Source: Cyanobacteria bacterium SIG26
GTDB taxonomy: Bacteria; Cyanobacteriota; Vampirovibrionia; Gastranaerophilales; Gastranaerophilaceae
Reading direction: 5' to 3'
NCBI GenBank assembly: GCA_015152555.1
Contig: SUTS01000007.1
Span: 42,696 to 106,695, forward strand
DNA length: 64,000 nucleotides
The position numbers were made by a program, and so were the translations under genes. The stretch's first letter is position 1. Every line of letters begins with the position of its first letter. The notes beneath the pieces were generated by a model. It did no database searches and was not told the origin of the DNA. It saw only the letters and a program-made list of their open reading frames with translations. Positions 41,530 through 50,966 of this stretch are shown here, one piece after another.

Positions 41530-43818
41530 ATGTTTGGGTTCCCATTCGAATTAGATGATTTTCAAAAAGAGGCGTGCGAAGTTATAGATAACGGTCAAAG
41601 TGTGGTTGTTTGTGCACCAACCGGAGCAGGTAAAACTGTTATAGCTCAGCATGCCGTACATAAAGCCTTAGAGCAAGGTTGTAGGATATTTTATACAACC
41701 CCGTTAAAAGCTCTTTCAAATCAAAAGTTTTATGATTTTGGTGAAAAATACGGTTATGATAAGGTGGGGCTTCTGACAGGTGATACTTCAATTAATCGAG
41801 GGGCTCAAATTGTCATTATGACAACAGAGGTTTTCCGAAATATGCTGTATGGTACAAATTTCGGAGCTGTTGCTGATAATTTAAAAGATGTAAAATATGT
41901 TGTTTTAGATGAAGTTCATTATATGAATGATGAACAAAGAGGTACGGTTTGGGAAGAGAGTATAATTTATTGCCCGACTAATATTCAAATTATTGCGCTT
42001 TCAGCAACTGTTGCAAACTGTGATGAATTAACTAATTGGATAAATACGGTTCATTCTAAAACTCATTTGGTAAATACGGATTTTAGACCGGTTCCGTTAA
42101 GATTTTATTATTTTGACAGTTCGCAACCGTTTAAACTTTTACCTCTGTTAACTCCAAGCGGTCAGCTTAATAAAAAAATTAAACCGGAAAAACCTCAATG
42201 GGCGAAAGGAAAAGATAAACGTAAAAAATCTTATGTAAAACAAATTATTTTGAATTTGGCAGATAATGATATGTTGCCGGCGATTTATTTTACTTTTTCT
42301 CGTAAAAAATGTGATGAACAGATGGAAAAATGTTCAGGTCTGGGTTTAAACACAAAAGCTGAGCAGGAACAAATTAAAGCGTTTATTGAAGAATTTATTG
42401 CGGATAATCCTCATTTGTATGGGAATAAACATATTGAATATTTGATACAAGGTGTTGCATCTCATCATGCAGGGTTGTTACCGGCATGGAAAAATTTGGT
42501 AGAAAAGTTATTCCAACAAGGTTTAATTAAGGTTGTTTTTGCAACCGAGACGCTTGCTGCCGGTATAAATATGCCGGCTCGTTCAACTGTAATCAGTGCA
42601 ACAAGTAAACGTACAGATTCCGGCCATAGAATGCTTACGGCAAACGAATTTTTACAAATGTCAGGGCGCGCAGGGCGTCGAGGTATGGATGAAGTCGGAT
42701 ATGTAACTATAGTGGGCACATCGTTTCAGTCGCCGGATGAAGTGGCTGAGCTTGTATTAAGTGGATCAAATCCGTTAGAAAGTCGTTTTTCTCCTAGTTA
42801 TTCGATGGTATTGAACTTGTTGCAAAGATTTAGCCTTGAAGAATCAAAAGAATTGATTTTAAAAAGTTTTGGGTATTATTCTTCTGATTTTAGGTTGAAA
42901 CCGATTTTTGATCAGTTAGATCAATATGATAATGAGATTTCAGACAGAAGTTTTGTTTGTCCATATAAATTAACAGATGAAGATTTGAGAGAATATGACA
43001 AAGTTCGTTTTATGTATGTTCAGAATAGGCAAACATACAAAAAAATTCTTCGTCAAGAAAAACAAAAACACAGACCTCTTGCCCAAGAAGTGATCGAGTT
43101 TGGAAAACGAAATAAAGAAGAATTGCAAAAGATGCAAAGTTTTCATTGTGATATCTGTAAACATTATAAAAAACACTCTAAAAATCTTGAAGTTATCGGT
43201 CGATTGCTAGGTAAACGTAAAAAGCTCGTAAATGAAATTGAAAAACAAAAGGATATTTATTGGAATAAGTTTTTGGCACATCGTGCGGTTTTGCAGGAAT
43301 ATGGATATTTAACTAATGATTTTCCGACCGAACGAGGTAAGACGACTTCTCAAATTCGTTCAGAAAACGAGTTGTTTTTAGCAGAGATTATTTTTTCTCA
43401 TGTTTTAGAAGAGTTAACTCCTGCGCAATTGGCGGGTGTGATTTGTGCTATTACAACTGAGGAATTAAGGGTTGAGATTCCGTATATACCATTTTCTGAA
43501 TCGGTGAGAAAAACCCTTAATCAAATTAGGAATATTAAAAAGAAGTTAAGTAAAGTCCAGTCAAATTATGATATTGAGGCTCCATTGAATATTAATCCTT
43601 ATTTTAGTTCGCTTATTGAGCTATGGGTAGAAGGAGCTGAGTGGGAAACCGTTTCCGGTCAGGTTGAAATGGGCGAAGGTGATATTGTAAGAGCGTTCAA
43701 GCGTGTTGTTGATGTGTTGCGTCAAATTACCTCAATAGATAATGTTCCGGAGGTTTTAGTATTCACTGCAAGAGAAGCTATTGATAAAATTATGCGCGCA
43801 CCTGTTGATGTTGATTAA
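41530..43818 (+). CDS. Ski2/Dob10-like DEAD/DEAH RNA helicase
   Basis: 762 aa from ATG 41530. Walker A APTGAGKT at ~29-36, DEVH box in VVLDEVHYM, SAT motif ALSATVAN, and motif VI QMSGRAGRRG. The C-terminal ~200 residues form the helical DSHCT-type region of Ski2-like helicases (AQLAGVICAITTEELRVEIP). In eukaryotes such enzymes feed RNA to the exosome; bacterial homologues are frequent in cyanobacteria and actinobacteria. The in-frame ATG at 41482 lies within the TGTTATAAT promoter (41485-41493), so ATG 41530 is preferred. Single gene. Confidence 0.9.
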   Translation: MFGFPFELDDFQKEACEVIDNGQSVVVCAPTGAGKTVIAQHAVHKALEQGCRIFYTTPLKALSNQKFYDFGEKYGYDKVGLLTGDTSINRGAQIVIMTTEVFRNMLYGTNFGAVADNLKDVKYVVLDEVHYMNDEQRGTVWEESIIYCPTNIQIIALSATVANCDELTNWINTVHSKTHLVNTDFRPVPLRFYYFDSSQPFKLLPLLTPSGQLNKKIKPEKPQWAKGKDKRKKSYVKQIILNLADNDMLPAIYFTFSRKKCDEQMEKCSGLGLNTKAEQEQIKAFIEEFIADNPHLYGNKHIEYLIQGVASHHAGLLPAWKNLVEKLFQQGLIKVVFATETLAAGINMPARSTVISATSKRTDSGHRMLTANEFLQMSGRAGRRGMDEVGYVTIVGTSFQSPDEVAELVLSGSNPLESRFSPSYSMVLNLLQRFSLEESKELILKSFGYYSSDFRLKPIFDQLDQYDNEISDRSFVCPYKLTDEDLREYDKVRFMYVQNRQTYKKILRQEKQKHRPLAQEVIEFGKRNKEELQKMQSFHCDICKHYKKHSKNLEVIGRLLGKRKKLVNEIEKQKDIYWNKFLAHRAVLQEYGYLTNDFPTERGKTTSQIRSENELFLAEIIFSHVLEELTPAQLAGVICAITTEELRVEIPYIPFSESVRKTLNQIRNIKKKLSKVQSNYDIEAPLNINPYFSSLIELWVEGAEWETVSGQVEMGEGDIVRAFKRVVDVLRQITSIDNVPEVLVFTAREAIDKIMRAPVDVD

Positions 43819-43919
43819 TTTAAATAGTTGAATTTTTAATTTTTATTATTAAATATTAAGTATTGAAAGCCTGAAATTACAGTATTGTACTCCTTTTGGT
43901 TGATTTTTAGCTTAATAGG

Positions 43920-43949
43920 TTGAAATAAAAGGTTGTAATGCTGTAATAT
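43920..43949 (+). promoter_or_regulatory. putative promoter of the fliE-flhA operon
   Basis: TTGAAA (43920-43925) and TAATAT (43944-43949) are spaced 18 bp; AAGGAG precedes the fliE ATG. No sigma-28 or sigma-54 pattern is seen, as expected for an early flagellar operon read by the main sigma factor. Confidence 0.5.
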
Positions 43950-43969
43950 AAAAAAGGAGAGGTAGTATT

Positions 43970-44308
43970 ATGCGTAGTAATTTTCCACAGTATGATTTAA
44001 CATCAAGAATTGCAAAATCAAAGATTGACGCAAGTTTTAATAACATGCCAAGTGTTCGCTTAAAAGGTGTTGAATCTCCAGAAACCGGCAATTTTAAGCA
44101 AGTTTTTACTGGGATGCTTGATGAGTTAAATACAGAGATGAATGCGCCTGATAATATGTTGAAAGACTTGATGTCAGGTAATAAAAATGTGGATATTCAT
44201 GACGTTATGACCGCTATGTCAAAGTCTGAAATTACAATTAACGTTGCTACCCAAATGGTGGGTAAGGTTATAAACGCATACGACAGAATTTCGCAGATTT
44301 CTGTATAA
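43970..44308 (+). CDS. fliE: flagellar hook-basal body protein FliE
   Basis: Joins the MS ring to the rod and is the first substrate of the flagellar export apparatus. 112 aa with the family ending: FKQVFTGMLDELNTEMN, VDIHDVMTAMSKSEITINV and MVGKVINAYDRISQISV. First gene of fliE-fliF-(fliG-like)-fliH-flhA, with an AAGGAG ribosome site. Its polar, unstructured N-terminus (MRSNFPQYDLTSRIAKS) is an example of a true type III export N-terminus in this genome. Confidence 0.88.
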   Translation: MRSNFPQYDLTSRIAKSKIDASFNNMPSVRLKGVESPETGNFKQVFTGMLDELNTEMNAPDNMLKDLMSGNKNVDIHDVMTAMSKSEITINVATQMVGKVINAYDRISQISV

Positions 44309-44356
44309 TATTACCTGATTTTGTACAAAATTTAATATACAGACAGTGGGAACAAG

Positions 44357-46033
44357 ATGGATTTTAGTAAACTTACAGAAAATAAACCTTTATTATTTGG
44401 AATAATCGGTGGGGTTGTTCTGATAATTGCTATTGTAATTATTTCAGTTGCTATTCAAGCAAGTTCAGGTGGAGGTGAAGATGCTGCAAAACCAGTTGGT
44501 GGAGAGCCTTTAAAAACGAATGTAGATTTGTTGACTACGGATAATTTAGGTAAAGCCTTAGAAATACAGGCTTTGTTAGCAAAACAAGGCATTACTGTAG
44601 AGCGTTCGTTAGACGGTACAAAATCCAAATTATATTTAAATGCTAAAAACTGTTCAAGTTTAACAAAAAAATGTACGGTTACAGATAGAGACAATGCTTT
44701 AATCGCGATTGTTCAAAGTGGGCTTGTTGATCAAAATGTCGGCTTGGAAATTTTTGATAAAGGTGATTTTACATCAACTAAAGAAGATAAAAGAATTCGC
44801 TTGGCAAGGGCTATGAATGGAGAATTGGCAAGATTGATTAAACGAATCGGCCAAATTCAAAATGCTACGGTATTTATATCTATTCCTGAAACAACGACTA
44901 TGTTTGATGAAAAGAAAGCAAAAACTGCAACGGTTCAAGTAGTTCTTCCAAATGGTTCAATGCTTGACAGAATGGAAGTTAAAGCAATCACAAACCTTTT
45001 GATTGGTAGTGTTTCAGGTTTAACTGCGGAAAATATTGCAATTACTGATACTAGTGGGAATGTTTACCATAGTGTTATGGATGCTGAAGATGAAATGTTG
45101 CAGAAGTTAGAAGAAAACGATAAATATATGCAACAAAAAATATCTAAGCAACTAGATAGGTTGGTTGGTCCGGGTAATTATGTTGCAACTGTAAGTACAT
45201 ATTTGCGTCAGGCTCCGATTGAAAGATTTTCAATTGAATATGATCCTACAAGAAAGGCTTCAGTATCTGAACAGTCTTTTAGAGAAGGTTTGGGTGATGA
45301 AACAAAAGATACAACTCAAGGTTTAGGTGCTGTTAGTACGTATTTACCTAATGGTTTGCCGACAGGTTCTGCAGATTCCAGTCAAAATAGAAATTATTCA
45401 AGACAAGCAACTGAAACTCAATATGGTGTAACTAAAATTCAAACTAATGAATATATTAAACCCGGTGTTGTTGAGGAAGTTTCAATTGCTGTAACAATCG
45501 ATAGAAATAATTTACCAACGGATACAACTTTAGAAGAATTGAAAGAATTAATTGCGCGTGCAGCTAGTCCAAAAGTTACGGCAGACAGTGTTTCTATTGC
45601 ATTTACTTCTTCAAGTGACCCTTATTTAACGCCAGAAAGACAACAAAATTTACCAAAAGTTGATGAATCCGGAAATCCTTGGTGGTTAGCATTAATAATT
45701 TCTGCTTTAGGCTTGGTTATTATCTTTAAAGCTATTTCAGAAAAAGTTAAACGCATTAAGGAAGAAAATGCTGTAGAAGTTGAGTCTTTAAGACAGCGTG
45801 CAATGGAACAGGAAAGACAATTAAGTGATATTAATTCTCGCGCAAGTCAATTAACACAACGTCAGTCAGAACTTGCTCAAGATTTGATAAACCAACAGCA
45901 AAGGGCTGCTATTCCTCAATTTGATGAAAGTTTATTGACTGATTCAATAGACAGAATTTCCGGTGAAATAACCGAAGATGCGGCAGATAAGATTAAGAGC
46001 TGGATTGAAGAAGGTTCAGGTAGGGAAGGATAG
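44357..46033 (+). CDS. fliF: flagellar MS-ring protein FliF
   Basis: 558 aa. Two membrane helices at ~14-34 (LLFGIIGGVVLIIAIVIISV) and ~440-458 (WWLALIISALGLVIIFKAI) bracket the periplasmic ring-building domains (LEIFDKGDFTSTKEDKRIRL; ATVFISIPETTTMFDE; SGLTAENIAITDTSGNVY). The cytoplasmic C-terminus ends ITEDAADKIKSWIEEG, which resembles the FliG-binding segment of FliF. An added Cys-containing loop (NAKNCSSLTKKC) is atypical. It is 4 bp from the next gene. Confidence 0.92.
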   Translation: MDFSKLTENKPLLFGIIGGVVLIIAIVIISVAIQASSGGGEDAAKPVGGEPLKTNVDLLTTDNLGKALEIQALLAKQGITVERSLDGTKSKLYLNAKNCSSLTKKCTVTDRDNALIAIVQSGLVDQNVGLEIFDKGDFTSTKEDKRIRLARAMNGELARLIKRIGQIQNATVFISIPETTTMFDEKKAKTATVQVVLPNGSMLDRMEVKAITNLLIGSVSGLTAENIAITDTSGNVYHSVMDAEDEMLQKLEENDKYMQQKISKQLDRLVGPGNYVATVSTYLRQAPIERFSIEYDPTRKASVSEQSFREGLGDETKDTTQGLGAVSTYLPNGLPTGSADSSQNRNYSRQATETQYGVTKIQTNEYIKPGVVEEVSIAVTIDRNNLPTDTTLEELKELIARAASPKVTADSVSIAFTSSSDPYLTPERQQNLPKVDESGNPWWLALIISALGLVIIFKAISEKVKRIKEENAVEVESLRQRAMEQERQLSDINSRASQLTQRQSELAQDLINQQQRAAIPQFDESLLTDSIDRISGEITEDAADKIKSWIEEGSGREG

Positions 46034-46037
46034 ATAA

Positions 46038-47042
46038 ATGGCGGTTCCTAATTTTGATTATGAAGGCTTTGCTCAAAATTTGGCGGGACAAGCGCAAGAG
46101 CTTGTCCCACCCGAATTCACAGATTCTCAAAAACAATATGTTATAAATACTTTGGGTAATTTTTCATTGTTATCAGGAAAGGCTCTTGCTGAAGACCCTA
46201 ATTTAAATTTCAATGAAGAACAGGCTGTAACTATTACGCAAATTATTGCAGAATGGTCGTTTCATAAATCTGTAGATTTGGTTCGATCCGGTATCCCTCA
46301 ACAATATTGGGATCCTGTTATGCAAAAAATTGCATATACGATTTTTGAAATTGCAAAACAGACTTTTTCTCAAGGATTACCTCATGAAAAAACATTAGAA
46401 CTTATTGAACATCATGTTAAAAAAAGTTATACAGAAGCTCTTACTGAATTAAAAAATAAAGGTGCAATCAGTGAAGAATTGATGGACATAGCGGCAGCTC
46501 AATCTAATATGGATAGGATGGCAGAACAGATGCAGCAACAGGCCGCAAATCCTGACGCTCAACTTCCTCCTTCCGGAGATGTTGTTGGACCTGTATCGTC
46601 GGGTATAGATGTTCAAGATATTGTTAAAGTTGATTCAAAAGTTTTAAAACTTGCTACGGTTGCTATGCTGTTTAAGAAAATGAATCAGGATAAGGTCCAA
46701 ACTATTCTAAACAAATTTGATCCTGAGGATGCTGAATCTGTTATTAAGTTTATGCGAATGCCGGATTTGGCTCAAAGAGTCGGCGCATCAAATGCGTTAA
46801 GGTGCTTGCAGGAAATTAAAACTAATTTACCTAAAAGTACTGATTTAAATCCAAATAGTGTTGTAAATAGAATTAGAAAAGTTGCCTCTCAATATTCAAG
46901 TAAAGAAATAGATACAATTTTGATAAGAGAGCGAATTGGGGTTAAACGCCTTGTATTTAACGCTTTAGAGGGTAAATATTACGATGAAATGCCTCCTAAG
47001 GTTGCAAGTATTGTTGCCACACACTTTACTAATGTAGTATAA
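46038..47042 (+). CDS. FliG-position protein, strongly divergent
   Basis: 334 aa, equal to a normal FliG in length and located exactly where fliG is expected (after fliF, before fliH). A FliG-like helical segment is seen at ~205-265 (LATVAMLFKKMNQDKVQTIL; FDPEDAESVIKFMRMPDL). But the hallmark EHPQ motif and the charged torque helix of the C-terminal domain (the LREVD..LALALKG region) are not recognisable; the C-terminus reads RERIGVKRLVFNALEG. The N-terminal ~150 residues have no evident FliG_N pattern. It may be a true but very divergent rotor protein or a replacement that only links MS ring and export gate. Confidence 0.65.
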   Translation: MAVPNFDYEGFAQNLAGQAQELVPPEFTDSQKQYVINTLGNFSLLSGKALAEDPNLNFNEEQAVTITQIIAEWSFHKSVDLVRSGIPQQYWDPVMQKIAYTIFEIAKQTFSQGLPHEKTLELIEHHVKKSYTEALTELKNKGAISEELMDIAAAQSNMDRMAEQMQQQAANPDAQLPPSGDVVGPVSSGIDVQDIVKVDSKVLKLATVAMLFKKMNQDKVQTILNKFDPEDAESVIKFMRMPDLAQRVGASNALRCLQEIKTNLPKSTDLNPNSVVNRIRKVASQYSSKEIDTILIRERIGVKRLVFNALEGKYYDEMPPKVASIVATHFTNVV

Positions 47043-47054
47043 TGATGTTGTATC

Positions 47055-47762
47055 ATGATTATTAAAAAGAAAAATAAAAAAGTAGCTGAGGGAGACCAAG
47101 AGCAACAAAAATTAGGGATAGAAGAACAAGTTGAAACTATTGAGCCGGAAGAGCAAGAGATAGATATTTTTGACTTGGATAATATCGATTTTAAGCAGCG
47201 CCAGGAACGTAGAAAAGGTGACAGACGTCGGGGGTTTAGGCGTATTGATGACAGAAATTTGATTTCAAGAGCTCGAGAAGAAGCTATTGCGATTAAAGAG
47301 GCAGCAGCAAAAGAAGGATATGATGAAGGCCTTAATATGGCCAAAAATGATATCGCTCAAATTAAAAGTTCTTTAATCGAATTTTTAAATGCCAAAGAGG
47401 CTGTTTATAATAGTATAGCTCCGGATATTTTGGAAATTAGTCTTGATATTGCAAAAAAAATAATTAAAAAAGAGATGTCTGAAGATCCTCAAGTCGTGCT
47501 TGCAAATATAAAAGATATAATGAAAAGTTTATCTAAAGAAGAAACAAAAATAACATTGAAGGTTAATCCTGCACAAGCGGCGATAATAAAACAAGATGTA
47601 CCTGAAATGGCGACGTCTTTAGGTTTGGAAGCAAAGATAATTGTTGTTTCTGATGACTCAGTTATGGAAGGTGGTTGTGTTTTGACAACAACTAACGGTG
47701 TAATAGATGCAACGATTGAATCTCAATTAGCAATTATAAGTGAGGTATTAAAAGAAGTATAA
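47055..47762 (+). CDS. fliH: flagellar assembly protein FliH (export ATPase regulator)
   Basis: 235 aa. Charged N-terminus (KKKNKKVAEGDQEQQKLG), an Arg-rich patch (RQERRKGDRRRGFRR), then the FliH/V-ATPase subunit E-like helix AREEAIAIKEAAAKEGYDEG and C-terminal domain ILEISLDIAKKIIKKEM. It links the FliI ATPase to the export gate. The fliI gene is not here, so it must be elsewhere or absent. It overlaps flhA by one base (TAATG). Confidence 0.85.
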   Translation: MIIKKKNKKVAEGDQEQQKLGIEEQVETIEPEEQEIDIFDLDNIDFKQRQERRKGDRRRGFRRIDDRNLISRAREEAIAIKEAAAKEGYDEGLNMAKNDIAQIKSSLIEFLNAKEAVYNSIAPDILEISLDIAKKIIKKEMSEDPQVVLANIKDIMKSLSKEETKITLKVNPAQAAIIKQDVPEMATSLGLEAKIIVVSDDSVMEGGCVLTTTNGVIDATIESQLAIISEVLKEV

Positions 47763-49864
47763 TGGCAGCTCCGGAAGGTAATCAAAATCCAATAAGTGAA
47801 ATTTTAATGGCAGTCTTTGTACTGTTCCTTTTGATTATTTTGCTTGTTGAATTGCCAAATTGGGTTATTAATACTTGTATTTGTATTAATATTACGCTCG
47901 GTATTGTCCTTTTGATGTTTGCATTATATGTACAGAAAACTTTGGAATTGTCATCTTTCCCATCAATTATTCTTGTCGGAACGATGTTTCGCTTAGTATT
48001 ATCTATAGCCTCGACCCGTTTGATTTTGGCAAAAGGGGAAGCCGGGGAGGTAATCCACGCCTTCGGCACATTTGTTACCGGCGGTAATATGATCGTCGGT
48101 GGTGTTATCTTTTTAATCATTACGGTTGTACAGTTTATGGTAATCACCAAAGGTGCCGAGCGTATCGCTGAAGTTTCTGCTCGTTTTGCATTGGATGCTA
48201 TGCCGGGTAAACAAATGACAATTGACGCTGATTTTAATGCCGGATTAATTTCACCAGAAGAAGCGACTAAAAAACGTGAAGATTTATCTAGAGAATCAAG
48301 CTTGATGGGTTCAATGGATGGTGCGATGAAGTTCGTAAAAGGGGATACTATCGCCGGTATTATTATTGTATTGATTAACATTATTGGCGGCTTGTGCGTT
48401 GGTTGTTTGATGAACCAAATGCCTATAGCAGATGCTGTTTCCAAATACACCGTTTTAACGATTGGTGATGGTTTGGCATCTCAAGTCCCATCATTGTTGA
48501 TGTCAATTGCAGCCGGTATTTTTATGACACGTGCTTCTGCAGCCAGTCCATCATTGGGTTCTGACGTTTCTGCGCAAATTACCAGTAAACCTTATGCACT
48601 ATTCTTTGCTGCGGCATTCTTATTTTTACTTGCAATTAGTGGTAAGACTTGGTTTTGGCAAGGTACAGGGTTACCTCCATTACCGTTTATAATTATGGGT
48701 GTTGCTCTATTTGTCGCAGGCTTCCAAGTTCTTATTAATGCTGACGTTCAATCTCAATTGGGACAATTGGAAAATGTGCGTCAAAATATGCAAGACTTGG
48801 TTAACCCTAACCGTATGTATGAACGCTTAGGGGTTGATATTTTGAGTTTACAAGTTGGTTCTAACTTACTTGTAATTGCAGACCCAGATCAAGAAGGTCA
48901 ATTGCTTGCTAAAATTGCAGCATTACGTCAAAGAGTTACTGATGAACTCGGTTATATTTTGCCAAATATACGTATTATGGACTCATCTGCACTTGATGCG
49001 AATGAATATATGATATCAATTCGTGGTAATACTGTTGCTACAGGTTATGTTTATCCGGGAAAATACATGGTTATTGCAGATCAGTGGGATTCTATGAAGA
49101 AAGAAGTTCCAGAAGATGCCATCATTGGTATTGACCCAACTTATCAGACTCAGGCTTATTGGATAAATCCTGAAGATACAAAATCGGCAAGACTTGTTAC
49201 TGCCGTTGATGCAACAGATGTTATCGTTACTCACTTGCAAGAGTGTGTGAGAAAACACGTAGATGATGTAATGACAAAAACAGACGTACTTAAACTTATG
49301 GAACTTGTCCGTTCTCAAGACCCAACTCTTGTTAATGACTTGGTTCCAACAATTATTTCAACTTCAGATTTGCGTAAAATTTTTGTTAACCTAATCAGAG
49401 AAAAAGTTTCTATCAAGGATATTATTTTCGTTTTTGAAAGACTTTGCGATTATGCCAGATTTTCAAAAGAACCGGATATATTGTCTGAGCGTCTAAGAGC
49501 TGCATTGGGCCGTCAAATCTGTTTGTCAAATGTTCAGGATGACAAAGTCCTTTATGCATTAACACTTTCTCCTGAATGGGAAAGAATTTTAGATGATAGT
49601 TGTCAAAGAACCGAGCTTGGTACAATGTTTTTATTAAATCCTGTTCAAGTTCAAGAGCTTATTGAAACAACTGCAACAACTTTATTGCGGGCTCACCAAA
49701 CTTGTGGAAGACAGCCTGTTGTTCTTTGTTCTCCAAGAATTCGCTTACCGCTTTATCAATTATTAGAACGCCATATTCCGACAATTGTTGTTATTTCTTA
49801 CTCTGAATTGATTACAGATATTAAAGTTGAAGCAATTGATACTGTCGGCGAATCCTATATGTAG
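47762..49864 (+). CDS. flhA: flagellar export gate protein FlhA
   Basis: Inner-membrane export gate, 700 aa. About eight membrane helices lie in residues 15-330. The FHIPEP-family region is intact (MFRLVLSIASTRLILAKG; KGAERIAEVSARFALDAMPGKQM, split here only for length). The cytoplasmic C-domain from ~350 contains the substrate/chaperone-binding ring (LGVDILSLQVGSNLLVIAD; LVREKVSIKDI-like segment). It is the last gene of the block. fliP, fliQ, fliR, flhB and fliI are not in the window. Confidence 0.95.
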   Translation: MAAPEGNQNPISEILMAVFVLFLLIILLVELPNWVINTCICINITLGIVLLMFALYVQKTLELSSFPSIILVGTMFRLVLSIASTRLILAKGEAGEVIHAFGTFVTGGNMIVGGVIFLIITVVQFMVITKGAERIAEVSARFALDAMPGKQMTIDADFNAGLISPEEATKKREDLSRESSLMGSMDGAMKFVKGDTIAGIIIVLINIIGGLCVGCLMNQMPIADAVSKYTVLTIGDGLASQVPSLLMSIAAGIFMTRASAASPSLGSDVSAQITSKPYALFFAAAFLFLLAISGKTWFWQGTGLPPLPFIIMGVALFVAGFQVLINADVQSQLGQLENVRQNMQDLVNPNRMYERLGVDILSLQVGSNLLVIADPDQEGQLLAKIAALRQRVTDELGYILPNIRIMDSSALDANEYMISIRGNTVATGYVYPGKYMVIADQWDSMKKEVPEDAIIGIDPTYQTQAYWINPEDTKSARLVTAVDATDVIVTHLQECVRKHVDDVMTKTDVLKLMELVRSQDPTLVNDLVPTIISTSDLRKIFVNLIREKVSIKDIIFVFERLCDYARFSKEPDILSERLRAALGRQICLSNVQDDKVLYALTLSPEWERILDDSCQRTELGTMFLLNPVQVQELIETTATTLLRAHQTCGRQPVVLCSPRIRLPLYQLLERHIPTIVVISYSELITDIKVEAIDTVGESYM

Positions 49865-49893
49865 TGTAAAAGTTTTATAATATAAATTTACTT

Positions 49894-50805
49894 TTATACC
49901 CAATTGTAATCAAAGTGCCAACGTTCTTTGCAGGTCCTAAACCTTGCACCCCAACGTATACCGAGTGATTCTGCGTATTTGCCGACTAAATCGTAACCGG
50001 CTGAGCATTTCCTACCGTTTTTGAGTACTTGGAAGTCAATTGCTTTACCAAACATGTGTGGTGAAACTTTTGCTGCGCGTCCTTTTTGATGTGCATATTT
50101 TTTACGTAAGCTGTCTTGGTGTGAGCGAGTTCTAAAGCTTGATATGATTTTAAAATCATATCCGTGTTGTTTTGCATAATCAATGATTTTCATTATTTTA
50201 AGCTGGAAGTCAGGCTCAAGTTGTTCGATATGTTTATTATTACCGTATTTTGTATATTTATGTACATTAGAGTTTACAGCACTGTGCGGAGATCTGTCAT
50301 AACCATTGTATGGTGCATTTTTTGATCTGATATTTTGTGTTGAACAAGGTGTTGAAACGCTTTGTGAACTATAATTGTTTGAGGCCGTAGTTGAATTACC
50401 AGAATTGCTCAAATTTAATCCCATACTATTCCAAGTTGATTTTGAGCCAGCCGGATTTAGTAGCTGCTCAAAACTAGTGTTGCTCAAATATTGCGAGAAT
50501 GATGGTATCGAAAATTGTCTTGTAGTAAATGGATTATTGAAATTAAATGAATTTTGTCTAATTGGAGTGGAATAAAATTGCGCCAATAGTGGTGACATTG
50601 TCGGTCCCGTATTATATTGGGCATTGTAAATATTCCAAGAAAATCTTTGATGCGTTAAGCTATTCGTTAATGAACTAAACCAATTTCTGTGAGTATAAGT
50701 TCCAAACTGTTGCGCATTCCCCCAATATGGTCCGGTATTGCAACCGAATGAATGAGAGAACCAATTTGTGCACATATTAAAACTATTAGTTAACCAAGTA
50801 ACCAT
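49894..50805 (-). CDS. M15-family peptidase domain with Asn/Ser-rich N-terminal region
   Basis: 303 aa. The C-terminal ~110 residues are a D-Ala-D-Ala carboxypeptidase/endolysin-like M15 domain: ISSFRTRSHQDSLR, then zinc motif SPHMFGKAIDFQV (His and Asp) and the final WHFDYNW (His). It should cleave peptide cross-links of peptidoglycan. The first ~190 residues are low-complexity, rich in Asn, Ser, Thr, Phe and Trp (MVTWLTNSFNMCTNWFSHSF), with no Sec signal. It ends next to flhA, convergent. A cell-wall hydrolase beside flagellar genes could make room for the rod, a role often played by FlgJ-type enzymes, or could be an exported effector. Promoter carries element E. Confidence 0.8.
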   Translation of the reverse strand: MVTWLTNSFNMCTNWFSHSFGCNTGPYWGNAQQFGTYTHRNWFSSLTNSLTHQRFSWNIYNAQYNTGPTMSPLLAQFYSTPIRQNSFNFNNPFTTRQFSIPSFSQYLSNTSFEQLLNPAGSKSTWNSMGLNLSNSGNSTTASNNYSSQSVSTPCSTQNIRSKNAPYNGYDRSPHSAVNSNVHKYTKYGNNKHIEQLEPDFQLKIMKIIDYAKQHGYDFKIISSFRTRSHQDSLRKKYAHQKGRAAKVSPHMFGKAIDFQVLKNGRKCSAGYDLVGKYAESLGIRWGARFRTCKERWHFDYNWV

Positions 50806-50832
50806 TTTCCCCTAAATATATTCTTTATTATC

Positions 50833-50852
50833 CCTATATATATAAAGTATAT
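50833..50852 (-). promoter_or_regulatory. TTTATA-type promoter element (copy E)
   Basis: On the minus strand ACTTTATATATATAGGG (from 50847) lies ~40 bp upstream of the M15 gene. The region 40 bp further upstream only weakly resembles the CTTAAT repeat. Confidence 0.4.
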
Positions 50853-50966
50853 TTGTATGTAATATTTGCTAATATTGTAAAGATATATTACAAACAATAG
50901 CAAAATTTAAGCTTTGTGAGCGTTATACAAATATTCAAAATATACAAACTTTTTAGGAGAATGAAA

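Noticed and set aside
47782..48450. 222-aa ORF antisense to flhA
   Set aside because: Shadow of the flhA coding frame; composition and position follow the sense gene and there is no start region.
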